In this document: positions 8,874-17,768 of the stretch, one piece after another
Numbering within the stretch: the first letter of the stretch is position 1
How the letters are laid out: the number at the start of each line of letters is the position of its first letter
Assembly: GCA_047974375.1 (NCBI GenBank)
Contig: JBKECF010000014.1
Coordinates: 1-64,000 of the forward strand
Direction of reading: 5' to 3'
DNA: 64,000 nucleotides
From: JBKECF01 sp047974375
GTDB taxonomy: Bacteria; Bacillota; Clostridia; Lachnospirales; CAMZNU01
Notes under the pieces: model-generated
The model's database searches: none
What the model saw: only the letters and a program-made list of their open reading frames with translations
What the model was told of the DNA's origin: nothing
Made by a program: the position numbers and the translations under genes

Positions 8874-9833
8874 CTACCATAAGCTAGTTTCATTAACCTT
8901 TTTAGAAATTTGGTTTACCATTATTAGCATTACTAAAGAAACAACTGACTGAAATAAACCTATTGCTGTAGAGTAACTGTATTGCATGGATTCTAAGCCA
9001 ATTCTATACACGTAGGTGGATATTATATCAGCAGTTTGCATATTTAAAGGGTTTTGCATAAGCAACGCTTTCTCATAACCCAATGTAAGTACACGACCAC
9101 ATGCCATTATTAATAGTATAACAATAGTAGGGGTGATACTTGGAACATCAATATGTAAAACTCTTTTCCATGTTGAAGCTCCATCAACTATAGCTGCTTC
9201 ATAAAGTTCTTGAGGTATAGAAGCTAATGCTGCAATATATATAACTGCACTATATCCCGCTCCTTGCCAAACGCCAGAAAAAACATACAACGTTCTAAAC
9301 CATTTTGGTTCTCCCATAAATTGTATGGGTGCAAATCCGAAAAAATTTATTATATTATTTATAGGACCTTGCAGTGACAGTAATTGAGTCATTATGCCTA
9401 CAACTAAAACCGTTGAAATGAAGTATGGCATGTATGTAATCATTTGAACTACTTTACCAAACTTCTTTTTTCTGCAACAGTTCAATGAAATAGCAAGAAT
9501 AATAGGCGGAAACATACCTATAAAAATATTGTAGACCGATAAAATTATTGTATTCTTCATTAGTTCACTAAATTTAGGAGAATTAAAAAATGTAATGAAG
9601 TGTTTTAATCCGTATTGCGTAGTCCAAGGGCTTCCGGCTATGCCGTTACTAAAATTGTAGTCTTTAAAAGCAATACGTGAGCCCCACATAGGTATATATC
9701 TAAATACAAATAGATATATAAGAGGCAAGGCGATTAGTATATATAGCTGCCAATGCCTGAGTATTTTTTTGTAAATTTCCTGATACTTATACCTATAAAT
9801 TACCTTTAGTTTTTTATTTTTTATATTGTTCAA
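8874..9833 (-). CDS. Sugar ABC transporter permease, MalF/LplB type
   Basis: First permease of the carbohydrate importer, 319 residues with six helices. It has the LplB hallmarks: QLYILIALPLIYLFVFRYIP, then WGSRIAFKDYNFSNGIAGSP, and the EAA loop PQELYEAAIVDGASTWKRV. A frame open to 9881 adds MRHWNTFFKNF and has no ribosome binding site. TTG at 9833 follows AAGAGGTG by 5 bases and is the better start. It forms the importer with the next permease and the upstream lipoprotein. Confidence 0.9.
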   Translation of the reverse strand: MNNIKNKKLKVIYRYKYQEIYKKILRHWQLYILIALPLIYLFVFRYIPMWGSRIAFKDYNFSNGIAGSPWTTQYGLKHFITFFNSPKFSELMKNTIILSVYNIFIGMFPPIILAISLNCCRKKKFGKVVQMITYMPYFISTVLVVGIMTQLLSLQGPINNIINFFGFAPIQFMGEPKWFRTLYVFSGVWQGAGYSAVIYIAALASIPQELYEAAIVDGASTWKRVLHIDVPSITPTIVILLIMACGRVLTLGYEKALLMQNPLNMQTADIISTYVYRIGLESMQYSYSTAIGLFQSVVSLVMLIMVNQISKKVNETSLW

Positions 9834-9925
9834 AATAACACCTCTTAAAAAATTTTTAAAAAAAGTATTCCAATGCCTCACATCAGAATACTCCCATTTA
9901 CTTATTATAATTTTAGGATACTAGT

Positions 9926-11608
9926 CTAATTTGAAAATGCTGATTCATCATATGCTACTTGTAACAATTCAATATACCTATCTAAACCTACAGAATTTAA
10001 TTGAGATAGATAATTTTCCCAACCATCATCAATATTAATATCACCAGTAATAAATCTAACCAAAGCATCATTTTGATAGTCCATAACATTTGTTTTTACC
10101 AATGCCATTTCTTCAGCTGCATCAAGGCTTTGATACAAGTCAGGTAGCACTGATTCAAGAGGTTGTTTTACTTTTTCATGGTCTAGTGAGGATTTATACA
10201 TTAAAACCTGTCGTCCCGCAAGAGGCTTAACATCATCGCTGTATGGGTCTTGATTAGTTGTGGATGACACTGTATCTTTCGGGAGGCGCACTAGGCCTGA
10301 TAGCTGGTTCCAAGTTTGTCCTGTTGTATCAGAACCGGGAATCGAAGTTAATTCTGCTTGTAAACCATCTAGACCTAGTTCGCCTTCATTAGCTTTTCGC
10401 CAGTGTGTGCCCTCGATACCTGCAGCTGTTCGCAGCATTCCTTCATGTGTTGCTAATCCATCTATTAATCTAAATGCAGCCTCTGGATATCTTGAAGCAG
10501 AGGAAATAAATGTCATACCTGTTTGGTACATTGCATAAGGTGACCAAGCAGATATAGCAGTTCCGTCATTTCCTTCTAAAGGAGGAATTGATTGGTATTG
10601 TTCCCATTTTTTACTATTTGGTTCTGACGTAAGGTCGGCAGCATACCCTGGCCTTTGAGCTAAAAAAGCTCCTATTACTGTATAATCGCCGTTTTCATTA
10701 ATATTTACTTGATTATTTTTATCTTGAGTAAAGGATTCTGGATTAATTAATCCTTCTTTATATTTGTCTTGTGTAGGAGCAAAAATTATTTTACCATTAT
10801 CCACATATAGTTTATTAACTTCAGGTGTCAATTGAAATGGATTCATTAAAAAACCATCTATTTGTGTACCTGCTCCAGAAATAACTGTTGATAATGGAAT
10901 TTCATCATTAACATCTCCATTGCCATTGGCATCTTTTTCTTTGAACGCTTTCATTACTTCGTAAAATTCATCAATTGTTTTGGGGATTTCAAGTTCTAAA
11001 TTATTTAACCACTTAGTATTTAACCAAAGCTTATTGTTAAATTGTACATGGAGAGAACCGTCTACATTAGGCATATTATAAATATTACCGTCAGGAGTTG
11101 TTATATATTCACGCATGCCATCAAGTTCTTCAAAGGCTCGTTTATACCCGACACTAATTGTATCGTAATATTCATTTAAAGGGAGAATTAACCCCTGTGC
11201 ACCTAAAAGAGCTTCGCTAGATTTATCTAATCTAGAATTTTTACTTACACCAGTCATTATTATGTCTGTAACGTCACCAGAAGCAAACATCAAATTCATT
11301 TTACTTTTTATATCAGCATTGGGTGCAATCTGCCATTGAATTTTTATACCAGTTTTTTCTTCTAGTTCAATAGTTTGAGCATTTTCAGAACGATTATTTT
11401 CTCCATCATCTGGAGCAAATATAGATAGTGTTATTTCTTCGTTTACAATAGGCATTGAACCAGGTTCTGAATATAATTGTGATGTATTTACATCTTTATC
11501 ATTAGTGGATATATTATTATTTTCCCTAGTAGTACATCCATAGAATGTGGATGTTATTATTATAATAACTATAGCTAATGATGTCTTTAGGTTTCTTTTT
11601 TCTTTCAT
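9926..11608 (-). CDS. Extracellular sugar-binding lipoprotein (LplA-like)
   Basis: Substrate-binding protein of the importer, 560 residues, a size typical of the LplA/YtcQ group. It begins MKEKRNLKTSLAIV, has a hydrophobic signal and a lipobox-like FYGC at about residues 21-24, so it should be anchored outside the membrane. Family features include ITLSIFAPDD, then LEEKTGIKIQWQ, and DANGNGDVNDEIPL, a short calcium-type Asp/Asn motif common in this group. The frame extends to 11731 through the hairpin repeat, but AAGGAGG lies 5 bases before the ATG at 11608, which fixes the start. It is the first gene of the operon. The ligand is unknown; an oligosaccharide is inferred from the hydrolases. Confidence 0.9.
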   Translation of the reverse strand: MKEKRNLKTSLAIVIIIITSTFYGCTTRENNNISTNDKDVNTSQLYSEPGSMPIVNEEITLSIFAPDDGENNRSENAQTIELEEKTGIKIQWQIAPNADIKSKMNLMFASGDVTDIIMTGVSKNSRLDKSSEALLGAQGLILPLNEYYDTISVGYKRAFEELDGMREYITTPDGNIYNMPNVDGSLHVQFNNKLWLNTKWLNNLELEIPKTIDEFYEVMKAFKEKDANGNGDVNDEIPLSTVISGAGTQIDGFLMNPFQLTPEVNKLYVDNGKIIFAPTQDKYKEGLINPESFTQDKNNQVNINENGDYTVIGAFLAQRPGYAADLTSEPNSKKWEQYQSIPPLEGNDGTAISAWSPYAMYQTGMTFISSASRYPEAAFRLIDGLATHEGMLRTAAGIEGTHWRKANEGELGLDGLQAELTSIPGSDTTGQTWNQLSGLVRLPKDTVSSTTNQDPYSDDVKPLAGRQVLMYKSSLDHEKVKQPLESVLPDLYQSLDAAEEMALVKTNVMDYQNDALVRFITGDINIDDGWENYLSQLNSVGLDRYIELLQVAYDESAFSN

Positions 11609-11646
11609 AATGTCCTCCTTGTTTAAATAGTGGTATGTTTTATCGG

Positions 11647-11915
11647 TAAGAATTAGACTCATACCTTCAATGCTGGCATCTAAATTTTGCTTTAGGCAAA
11701 ACCAAACACTGTGAGTTTGGCAGCTGTTCATTGCTGTTTTACTCTGAATTTTTGTTTCACAAAAACCAAATGCTACGCATTTGTCTGATCGGAAGTTACA
11801 CTTCCTGCTCGACTATGCAACCAAGTCTGGTCGGAAGTTACACTTTCTGTTCGACTATGCAACCAAATTCGTCGCTCAGTTGGGGTACAGGCCTCCACTG
11901 ACGGATAGGCCTATT
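11647..11915. repeat. Hairpin-array repeat, copy A
   Basis: About 269 bp closely related to 28500-28774. It is a string of short hairpins almost back to back: 11685-11701, 11702-11720, 11721-11736, 11749-11765, 11767-11783, 11791-11805 and a near copy of the last at 11833-11847. A 46-bp unit containing GGAAGT-TAC-ACTTCC and the linker TCGACTATGCAACCAA occurs twice in tandem. It lies 38 bases before the ATG of the sugar-binding lipoprotein gene, between divergent genes. No known RNA or mobile element family is recognised. The ORF that runs through it appears non-coding. Confidence 0.8.
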
Positions 11916-12061
11916 AACTTGTAGTTTAAAATTAAATGTTAATAATAATAACAACAAGGCACAATGAGTAAGGTATAGTTCTTTTCAGTACAAAAGACTA
12001 GGTGCATTTTATGTCATAGGTACAATATCTGTGGTTAGTATGCCGAAATATAATTTTAGTA

Positions 12062-12104
12062 TATAATGTTGCTATGACACAGAACGCAAATTATAGTGTA
12101 TAGC
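12062..12104 (+). promoter_or_regulatory. Possible promoter and operator of the regulator operon
   Basis: TATAAT at 12062-12067 is followed by an imperfect inverted repeat, GCTATGACAC (12071-12080) against GTGTATAGC (12096-12104). A further GTCATAG lies at 12013-12019. No convincing -35 box was found. The dyad could be an AraC-type or YesN site. The rest of 11916-12165 shows nothing else clear. Confidence 0.3.
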
Positions 12105-12165
12105 CACAAAAAAATTAGTTTTTTAGAAATAAAATAAAGACAACTGATATTTACTGAGGTGAAAA

Positions 12166-14418
12166 ATGAAAAAAAGAAAATTTAAGTTTAAAAAGATATT
12201 TACGAATTTTTTAACATCCTACATTGTATTATTAATTGTACCAATTATTTTTATGTTTTTTTTATATAACGATACTGTAAAATTAAACACAAGAAGCACT
12301 ATAGATACTAAAATGGACATGCTTATACAAAGCAGTAATGAATTTGATAGTTTAATTAGCCAATTAGATGATATATCTATAGAACTAAATGACAGTTACA
12401 ATGTTAAATCTTTAGTATATATAGACAGTCCCAAGGCTGGTGATGAACATGTATACGACTTTTATTCTTTTAAGAGGTGGTTAACTAACAAATTATCTTT
12501 TTTACATAAAAATTTAGATTATTATGTTATGTTTAAAAAAAGCCAATCTATTTTTACATATAGTAGTATAAGTTATGGTTTTGAATTTAATTTTAATTCA
12601 TCAAGAAAATACAAAAAAACATCATATAAAGAATGGTATGATGAAAGTTTTAAAACAAGTAGTAGAAATTTTATTGAGCTACAGGAAATTGAGTTTGATA
12701 ATTATAATGAGAAATGTATTACATATAATTATCCTTTAAAATCGGCATATAATAACACAATTGGAGCTATTCAATTTATTATTAATAATAAATATTTAAA
12801 CAGAGTATTTGGTGGAATCGTAGACGACAACAACGGCTCGGTGTATATATTAAATGAGGATAAAAGTTTAATCGGCCAAATTGGCACAAATAATTATCAA
12901 TACATTAATTTTAATAAAGTAAATAATAATAATGGTCACTATTATACAAAAATAAACGGAATAAAAAATATTGCTATTTATTCAAAAAGTTCAAGTAAGG
13001 AACTGATTTATCTTATAACTATACCTGAACACGTACTACTTAAGGATGTAAATAAAATTAAATACTGGTCATTTTTTGCTATATTAACTTGTATTTTTCT
13101 AGAATTATTATTTGCATATTACTTAGCAAAAAAATATGCAACACCCTTAAGAAATATAGTTGTAAATTTGAAAAATATTTTTAAAGAGGAAGAAGTGTCG
13201 GATTATGAATATTTGGAAAATGGTGTTTCCAATTTGCTAGATACGAGAGTTAACATGGTTAATTCTTTGCAAAAAGAGGAAGAGAAATTCAGAAGATATT
13301 TTTTGGAAATGATTTTAGAAGGTAAATATAAAAGCGAAGAAGAAATTTATAAAATAGCAAATATAAATAAAATAAACTTGTTATTTACTTACTACGTTGT
13401 TGTTTGTATAAAAACAAAAGATGCAGCAAATTTAAATACTATAGTAGAAAAATATGAAGATGAATTTTTTTATTATGAAATTGATGAAGAAAATTTAATT
13501 TTACTTATATGTTCAAATAAAAGTATTAATTATTTTCAAGAATATTTAATTAATAAACTAGAGGAAATTAATAACACAAATTTTAGAAAAAACGGTGAGT
13601 GCTTAAAAATTGGTGTTGGTAATATTTATAAAGATATAGCAAATGCTTTTTTTTCAAAAAAACAAGCTATTTATTCGGCAAGGTACAGTTTATCAACAAC
13701 AACAGAAATAACAAGATATGAGAAAGTATCTACAGAGGTTCACTATATATATTATCCTCCAGAAATAGAAATTAAATTAATACATTATACGAAATATTAT
13801 GATATTGGGAATATAGAGAAAATATTTACTATTGTTAAGGAAGAAAATATTATTAAACGAAAATTATCTAGAGATTTTGAAAATATATTGTTTTCAAACA
13901 TAGAAGCAACTTTATTTAAAGTTTACGGAGAAGTAACAGCTGACGTGAATATGGATTCTTTAATTCAAAGATTTTATAAAGTTTCCGATTTTTCGGAAAA
14001 AATCAACTTAATAGAAAATGAATTTATAAAAATAGCAACTTATATTAATGATAAAAGACCTAATAACGAGGATGAATTTATAAATAATTGTAAAGAATAT
14101 ATTAAGGAACATTATGAAAATCCTCAATTATGTGTTGCACTAATTGCTGAACATTTTAAGCTTTCAGAATCATATTTTTCTCGTAGCTTTAAAAATAAAA
14201 TGGAAATACCTTTCAGTAATTATTTAGAAGTTATTCGGATGGAAAAAGCTAAAATATTAATAATAGAAAGTAATGAATCTATTGAGAATATAGCAACAAA
14301 AGTAGGGTACAATAGTAGTAGCTCATTTAGAAGAGCCTTTAAAAGAGTTGTAGGACTTTCACCTTCAAAATATAAAATTGAGGAGGATGGCAAAAGCATA
14401 ATGCCTATGAATAAATGA
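12166..14418 (+). CDS. Membrane-anchored AraC-family transcriptional regulator
   Basis: Transmembrane regulator of 750 residues. It has a helix at about 14-33 (TSYIVLLIVPIIFMFFLY), an extracytoplasmic sensor to about 300, a second helix around 305-325 (FFAILTCIFLELLFAYYLA), a long cytoplasmic linker and a C-terminal AraC HTH pair. The HTH begins near CKEYIKEHYENPQLCVALIA and includes SESYFSRSFKNKM and ATKVGYNSSSSFRRAFKRVVG, ending LSPSKYK. Such one-component regulators sit beside CUT1 importers in many Bacillota and probably bind a glycan outside and activate the adjacent operon. GAGGTGAAAA precedes the ATG. It overlaps the YesM gene by four bases (ATGA). Confidence 0.88.
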   Translation: MKKRKFKFKKIFTNFLTSYIVLLIVPIIFMFFLYNDTVKLNTRSTIDTKMDMLIQSSNEFDSLISQLDDISIELNDSYNVKSLVYIDSPKAGDEHVYDFYSFKRWLTNKLSFLHKNLDYYVMFKKSQSIFTYSSISYGFEFNFNSSRKYKKTSYKEWYDESFKTSSRNFIELQEIEFDNYNEKCITYNYPLKSAYNNTIGAIQFIINNKYLNRVFGGIVDDNNGSVYILNEDKSLIGQIGTNNYQYINFNKVNNNNGHYYTKINGIKNIAIYSKSSSKELIYLITIPEHVLLKDVNKIKYWSFFAILTCIFLELLFAYYLAKKYATPLRNIVVNLKNIFKEEEVSDYEYLENGVSNLLDTRVNMVNSLQKEEEKFRRYFLEMILEGKYKSEEEIYKIANINKINLLFTYYVVVCIKTKDAANLNTIVEKYEDEFFYYEIDEENLILLICSNKSINYFQEYLINKLEEINNTNFRKNGECLKIGVGNIYKDIANAFFSKKQAIYSARYSLSTTTEITRYEKVSTEVHYIYYPPEIEIKLIHYTKYYDIGNIEKIFTIVKEENIIKRKLSRDFENILFSNIEATLFKVYGEVTADVNMDSLIQRFYKVSDFSEKINLIENEFIKIATYINDKRPNNEDEFINNCKEYIKEHYENPQLCVALIAEHFKLSESYFSRSFKNKMEIPFSNYLEVIRMEKAKILIIESNESIENIATKVGYNSSSSFRRAFKRVVGLSPSKYKIEEDGKSIMPMNK

Positions 14419-16091
14419 AAAAACTAAAAATTAAACAGCAAATTTTATTTTCTTTGGTATTTATAACATTTTTGTCTGTTACGTTACTAGGACTAATTGT
14501 ATACAATGTATCAAAAAAAACTATGATAAATCACTATATTGCTTCACAAAAACAAAATTTAGAAATATCAAACAATGTTTTAGATATGCAATTAAAAGAG
14601 GTAATTGACAACATAAGAAATGAACTTTTTAATGAAAATTTAATTTCTGTATTAAATTTTCATTACTCATCAAATATTGGTGAATTTTTAATGTCAGATA
14701 AATTTGCTTTACAAAGCTATGTGAAAGGAATAATTGAAGACCATAGTATAGTAGAAGGTATGTCTATTGTTTCAAAAGATGGAAAACGATTTTTTTATTA
14801 TAAAAGCGTGTTAAGTGGTAATTTAAATAAATTTTACTACAATAATGATATATTGAAGGCTCATTGGATAAAAGATACATACAATGCCCAAGGAAGAGAG
14901 GTTTTTTATCCAAATGACATTTTGCAAGACAAAAATGCACCATATTTTTCCATGTCCAAAAAGATAATTAATCCAAATAACCAAAAGTTTTTAGGATATA
15001 TGGTAGTTACCTTTAAAAAAGATATGTTTAAGGATACTTTTGGCAGGAAAAAACTAGCTGAAAGTAAAGACTCTGTGCTAATTTTAAATAATAAAGAAAT
15101 TGTATTTGAAGATAAAAAACTTGATAACATATTGGACTTTATTAATGGCAGTAGAGAGAAGTATATATATTCTTCCTACTATAACGTAACGACAGGCTGG
15201 GAATTATATAATATTATTAGTTTATCTAGTTTAAATGATGAATTAAATAACATAAAAGCAGGAGTTATAATGGCTGCTGTGTTGCTCTTAGTTGTTAGCA
15301 TTATTTTATCTAATATAATAGCGAGTACAATAAACACTCCACTTAAAGAGCTAGAAGTATCTATTGAAAAAATAGGCATTGGTGATCGCCAAATACAAAT
15401 GAATTTCGATAATAGTGAAATAGGATTAATTGGTCAAAAATTTCAAAGTATGGTGCGAACAAACATTGAACTAAAAGAAGATATTTTATCTAAGGAAATA
15501 AATGAAAAAGAAGCTCAATTATTACTATTACATGCACAAATCAACTCGCATTTTTTATATAATACTTTAGATTCAATATATTGTATGGCTATAATAGATG
15601 ACAATAATGACATTGCTAATATGGTTGAGGCATTAGCTAATGTATTTAGATTTAGTTTAAATAAAGGTGAAAAAGAAATTTCTATTGCTGATGAAATAGA
15701 TTTTATTAAAAATTATATAAGGATACAAAATATTAGATACAAAAATAGATTTTCTCTTTTAATTAATGTAGATAAAAATTTATATAGCAGAAAAATTATA
15801 AGATTTTTAATACAACCATTTGTGGAAAATGCAATGTACCATGGTCTTGAACCTAAAGTTGGTAAGGGTGAGCTGCATATTATTATAAAACCCTCCAAAG
15901 ACGGTGTAAGTATTACCGTAAAAGATAATGGCGTTGGAGTGGAAAATATAGATGTATTTTATAGCGGTTATGGTGTTAAAAATATTAAAGAAAGATTAGA
16001 ATTATATTATAAAAATAAATACGAACTTACATTTGAAAGTAAAAAAAATGTTGGCACAAAAGTAAATATTGTGATTCCTTTAGAAAGTTGA
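14415..16091 (+). CDS. yesM: Sensor histidine kinase, YesM type
   Basis: Membrane histidine kinase, 558 residues. It has a helix at about 10-30, an extracytoplasmic sensor to about residue 275, a second helix (VIMAAVLLLVVSIILSNIIA), a HAMP region (STINTPLKELEVSI), then a His_kinase domain. The phosphoacceptor is His379 in QINSHFLYNTLDS; most family members have QINPHFLYNTL, so Ser replaces Pro here. The ATPase domain shows QPFVENAMYHGLEP, VKDNGVG and GYGVKNIKERL. Paired with the YesN gene 7 bases downstream. Such pairs sense extracellular carbohydrates. The ligand is not readable from the sequence. The symbol denotes the type rather than proven orthology. Confidence 0.9.
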   Translation: MKKLKIKQQILFSLVFITFLSVTLLGLIVYNVSKKTMINHYIASQKQNLEISNNVLDMQLKEVIDNIRNELFNENLISVLNFHYSSNIGEFLMSDKFALQSYVKGIIEDHSIVEGMSIVSKDGKRFFYYKSVLSGNLNKFYYNNDILKAHWIKDTYNAQGREVFYPNDILQDKNAPYFSMSKKIINPNNQKFLGYMVVTFKKDMFKDTFGRKKLAESKDSVLILNNKEIVFEDKKLDNILDFINGSREKYIYSSYYNVTTGWELYNIISLSSLNDELNNIKAGVIMAAVLLLVVSIILSNIIASTINTPLKELEVSIEKIGIGDRQIQMNFDNSEIGLIGQKFQSMVRTNIELKEDILSKEINEKEAQLLLLHAQINSHFLYNTLDSIYCMAIIDDNNDIANMVEALANVFRFSLNKGEKEISIADEIDFIKNYIRIQNIRYKNRFSLLINVDKNLYSRKIIRFLIQPFVENAMYHGLEPKVGKGELHIIIKPSKDGVSITVKDNGVGVENIDVFYSGYGVKNIKERLELYYKNKYELTFESKKNVGTKVNIVIPLES

Positions 16092-16098
16092 ATATAAA

Positions 16099-17142
16099 AT
16101 GAAAAAAATTGTAGTAGTAGATGACGAGTTACTTGTAATTGAAGCAATTGGCAAAATTATAAAGAAAACGGAAGAAGCATATGAAGTTGTAGGCAGTGCA
16201 AATTCAGGCAAGGAGGCTTTGGATGTTATAAAGGAATATAAACCAGATGTGGTTATAACAGATATTCGAATGCCTGGAATTACTGGATTGGATTTAATTA
16301 AAAAAGTTAAATTAATAGACACTAATATACTATTTGTAATAATTAGTGCCTATGAGGAATTTGCCTATGCTAAAGAAGCTATAGAGCTAGGAGTAGTTGA
16401 TTATATAAGCAAACCAATTACAGTAAGCAAATTAAAAAGTGCATTAGAAACTTGTAATAAAAAGTATAAAAACTTGCAAATAAATACGGCGGAAAATTTT
16501 GTTAAAATTCTAAATAAAAAAGCAGAGGAAATTGTAAATTGTATAGATAAAGAGCAACTAATGTTAGTTCCTTTAATAAGTGAAACAGCGGATCTAATTA
16601 GCAAATACACAACAGAGTTAAATATGTATAAAAGTGAGGTATATAAAATTTTATGCCTTTGTACAAGTAAATATTTTGAAAAATATAACATAAATGATTG
16701 TGAAAAAAACTTCCCATCTATATCAAATTTAGACATTTTAAGCAGTGTAAGCGAGGTTAACGAGTATACTTTGGTTTATATAACACGCCTAGCTGGTAAA
16801 GTACAAGCAAGAATTAATGGTATAACTCATATAGTAATTGTAAATATATTAAATGATATAAATGTAAATTACGCCGAGGATATGGGTCTTAATGAATATG
16901 CATTAAAGTATAGTTTAAATCCAAATTACTTAAGTTCACTTTTTAAAGAGGAAGTAGGAGAAACTTTTACAAAGTATGTCACTAAAATTAGAATAGAAAA
17001 AGCTAAAATAATGTTAAAAAAAGGTTATAAAATTGGTAAAGTAAGTACAATGGTAGGGTATATGAACTATAGATATTTCTCGGAGATTTTTAAAAGAGAA
17101 GTGGGAATGAGCCCGAAAGAATATAAAGGCTTGAAAAACTGA
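16099..17142 (+). CDS. yesN: Response regulator with AraC HTH, YesN type
   Basis: Partner of the upstream kinase, 347 residues. The receiver domain spans about 1-120, with acidic residues D8, D9 and phosphoacceptor Asp55 (VVITDIRMPG), and Lys in DYISKPI. A variable linker follows to about residue 240. The AraC-type HTH pair runs to the end, with NPNYLSSLFKEEVGETF, GYMNYRYFSEIFKREVG and MSPKEYK. The family normally has about 500 residues, so this is a short form with a reduced linker. It starts 7 bases after the kinase stop without a clear ribosome binding site, which implies translational coupling. The probable target is the divergent importer and hydrolase operon. Confidence 0.88.
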   Translation: MKKIVVVDDELLVIEAIGKIIKKTEEAYEVVGSANSGKEALDVIKEYKPDVVITDIRMPGITGLDLIKKVKLIDTNILFVIISAYEEFAYAKEAIELGVVDYISKPITVSKLKSALETCNKKYKNLQINTAENFVKILNKKAEEIVNCIDKEQLMLVPLISETADLISKYTTELNMYKSEVYKILCLCTSKYFEKYNINDCEKNFPSISNLDILSSVSEVNEYTLVYITRLAGKVQARINGITHIVIVNILNDINVNYAEDMGLNEYALKYSLNPNYLSSLFKEEVGETFTKYVTKIRIEKAKIMLKKGYKIGKVSTMVGYMNYRYFSEIFKREVGMSPKEYKGLKN

Positions 17143-17257
17143 AAATAGCATTTATATTTTAAGTAATTGCAAATTCACTTCTTGCAAAATGCTTCGTTGC
17201 TATTTATGCATATATATGCTAACATAATTGCATATAATAGTTGTGAAAGAAGGAAAA

Positions 17258-17755
17258 ATGTTAACATTAGCAATTGTACTTACAGTTATATATATAATAA
17301 AAGTAATTATTTCATTAGTCGGCTTAGATAGTGATATAGATTTTATAGACTTTGAAGAAATTAGTTTTTTATCCATAAGTCTAGATGGTTTATTAGCGAT
17401 GGCAACTTTTTTCTGTTGGTCCATGGTTCTTACTTCCCAAGGAATTGAAAATACTATTATTGTAGTAGTAATATCAATTATTAATGCATTAGCCTTTGGT
17501 TTTATTTATGGTAAGATTACTGAGTTAATTTTAAGTATAGCTAAACCAGAAGTTAAATATATATTACCGAAAATAGGTGATACATGTAAAGTGGATTATA
17601 CTTTACAAAATGGTGCACAATGTATATTTATTATAGGAAATGAAAGGTACGATTATAAAGTTCATACTAACGATAAAATACAAAGTGGTGATATACTTGA
17701 AGTAACAAGTATATCAGATATACACAACATTTTAGGTAAAAAAACCGAAAATTGA
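17258..17755 (+). CDS. NfeD-like membrane protein (YuaF type)
   Basis: Small membrane protein of 165 residues, with helices at about 2-20, 45-62 and 65-87 and a C-terminal OB-like beta domain (about 105-150, from LPKIGDTCKVDYTL). This is the layout of short NfeD proteins such as B. subtilis YuaF, which pairs with the flotillin YuaG (FloT). The next gene, 13 bases away, is a flotillin, which supports the call. The ATG at 17258 follows AGAAGGAAAA; a TTG at 17228 in the same frame has no ribosome binding site. It probably acts in membrane microdomains. With the partner gene interrupted, its role in this strain may be impaired. Confidence 0.7.
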   Translation: MLTLAIVLTVIYIIKVIISLVGLDSDIDFIDFEEISFLSISLDGLLAMATFFCWSMVLTSQGIENTIIVVVISIINALAFGFIYGKITELILSIAKPEVKYILPKIGDTCKVDYTLQNGAQCIFIIGNERYDYKVHTNDKIQSGDILEVTSISDIHNILGKKTEN

Positions 17756-17768
17756 TAGGAGGATTTAT

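Noticed and set aside
11608..11731. N-terminal extension of the sugar-binding lipoprotein through the hairpin repeat
   Set aside because: AAGGAGG sits just before the ATG at 11608 and a lipoprotein signal starts there. The extension repeats in copy B before an unrelated gene, so it is repeat sequence and not protein.
17143..17227. Terminator after the YesN gene
   Set aside because: AAATAGCA and TGCTATTT can pair, but the loop is long and no T run follows.
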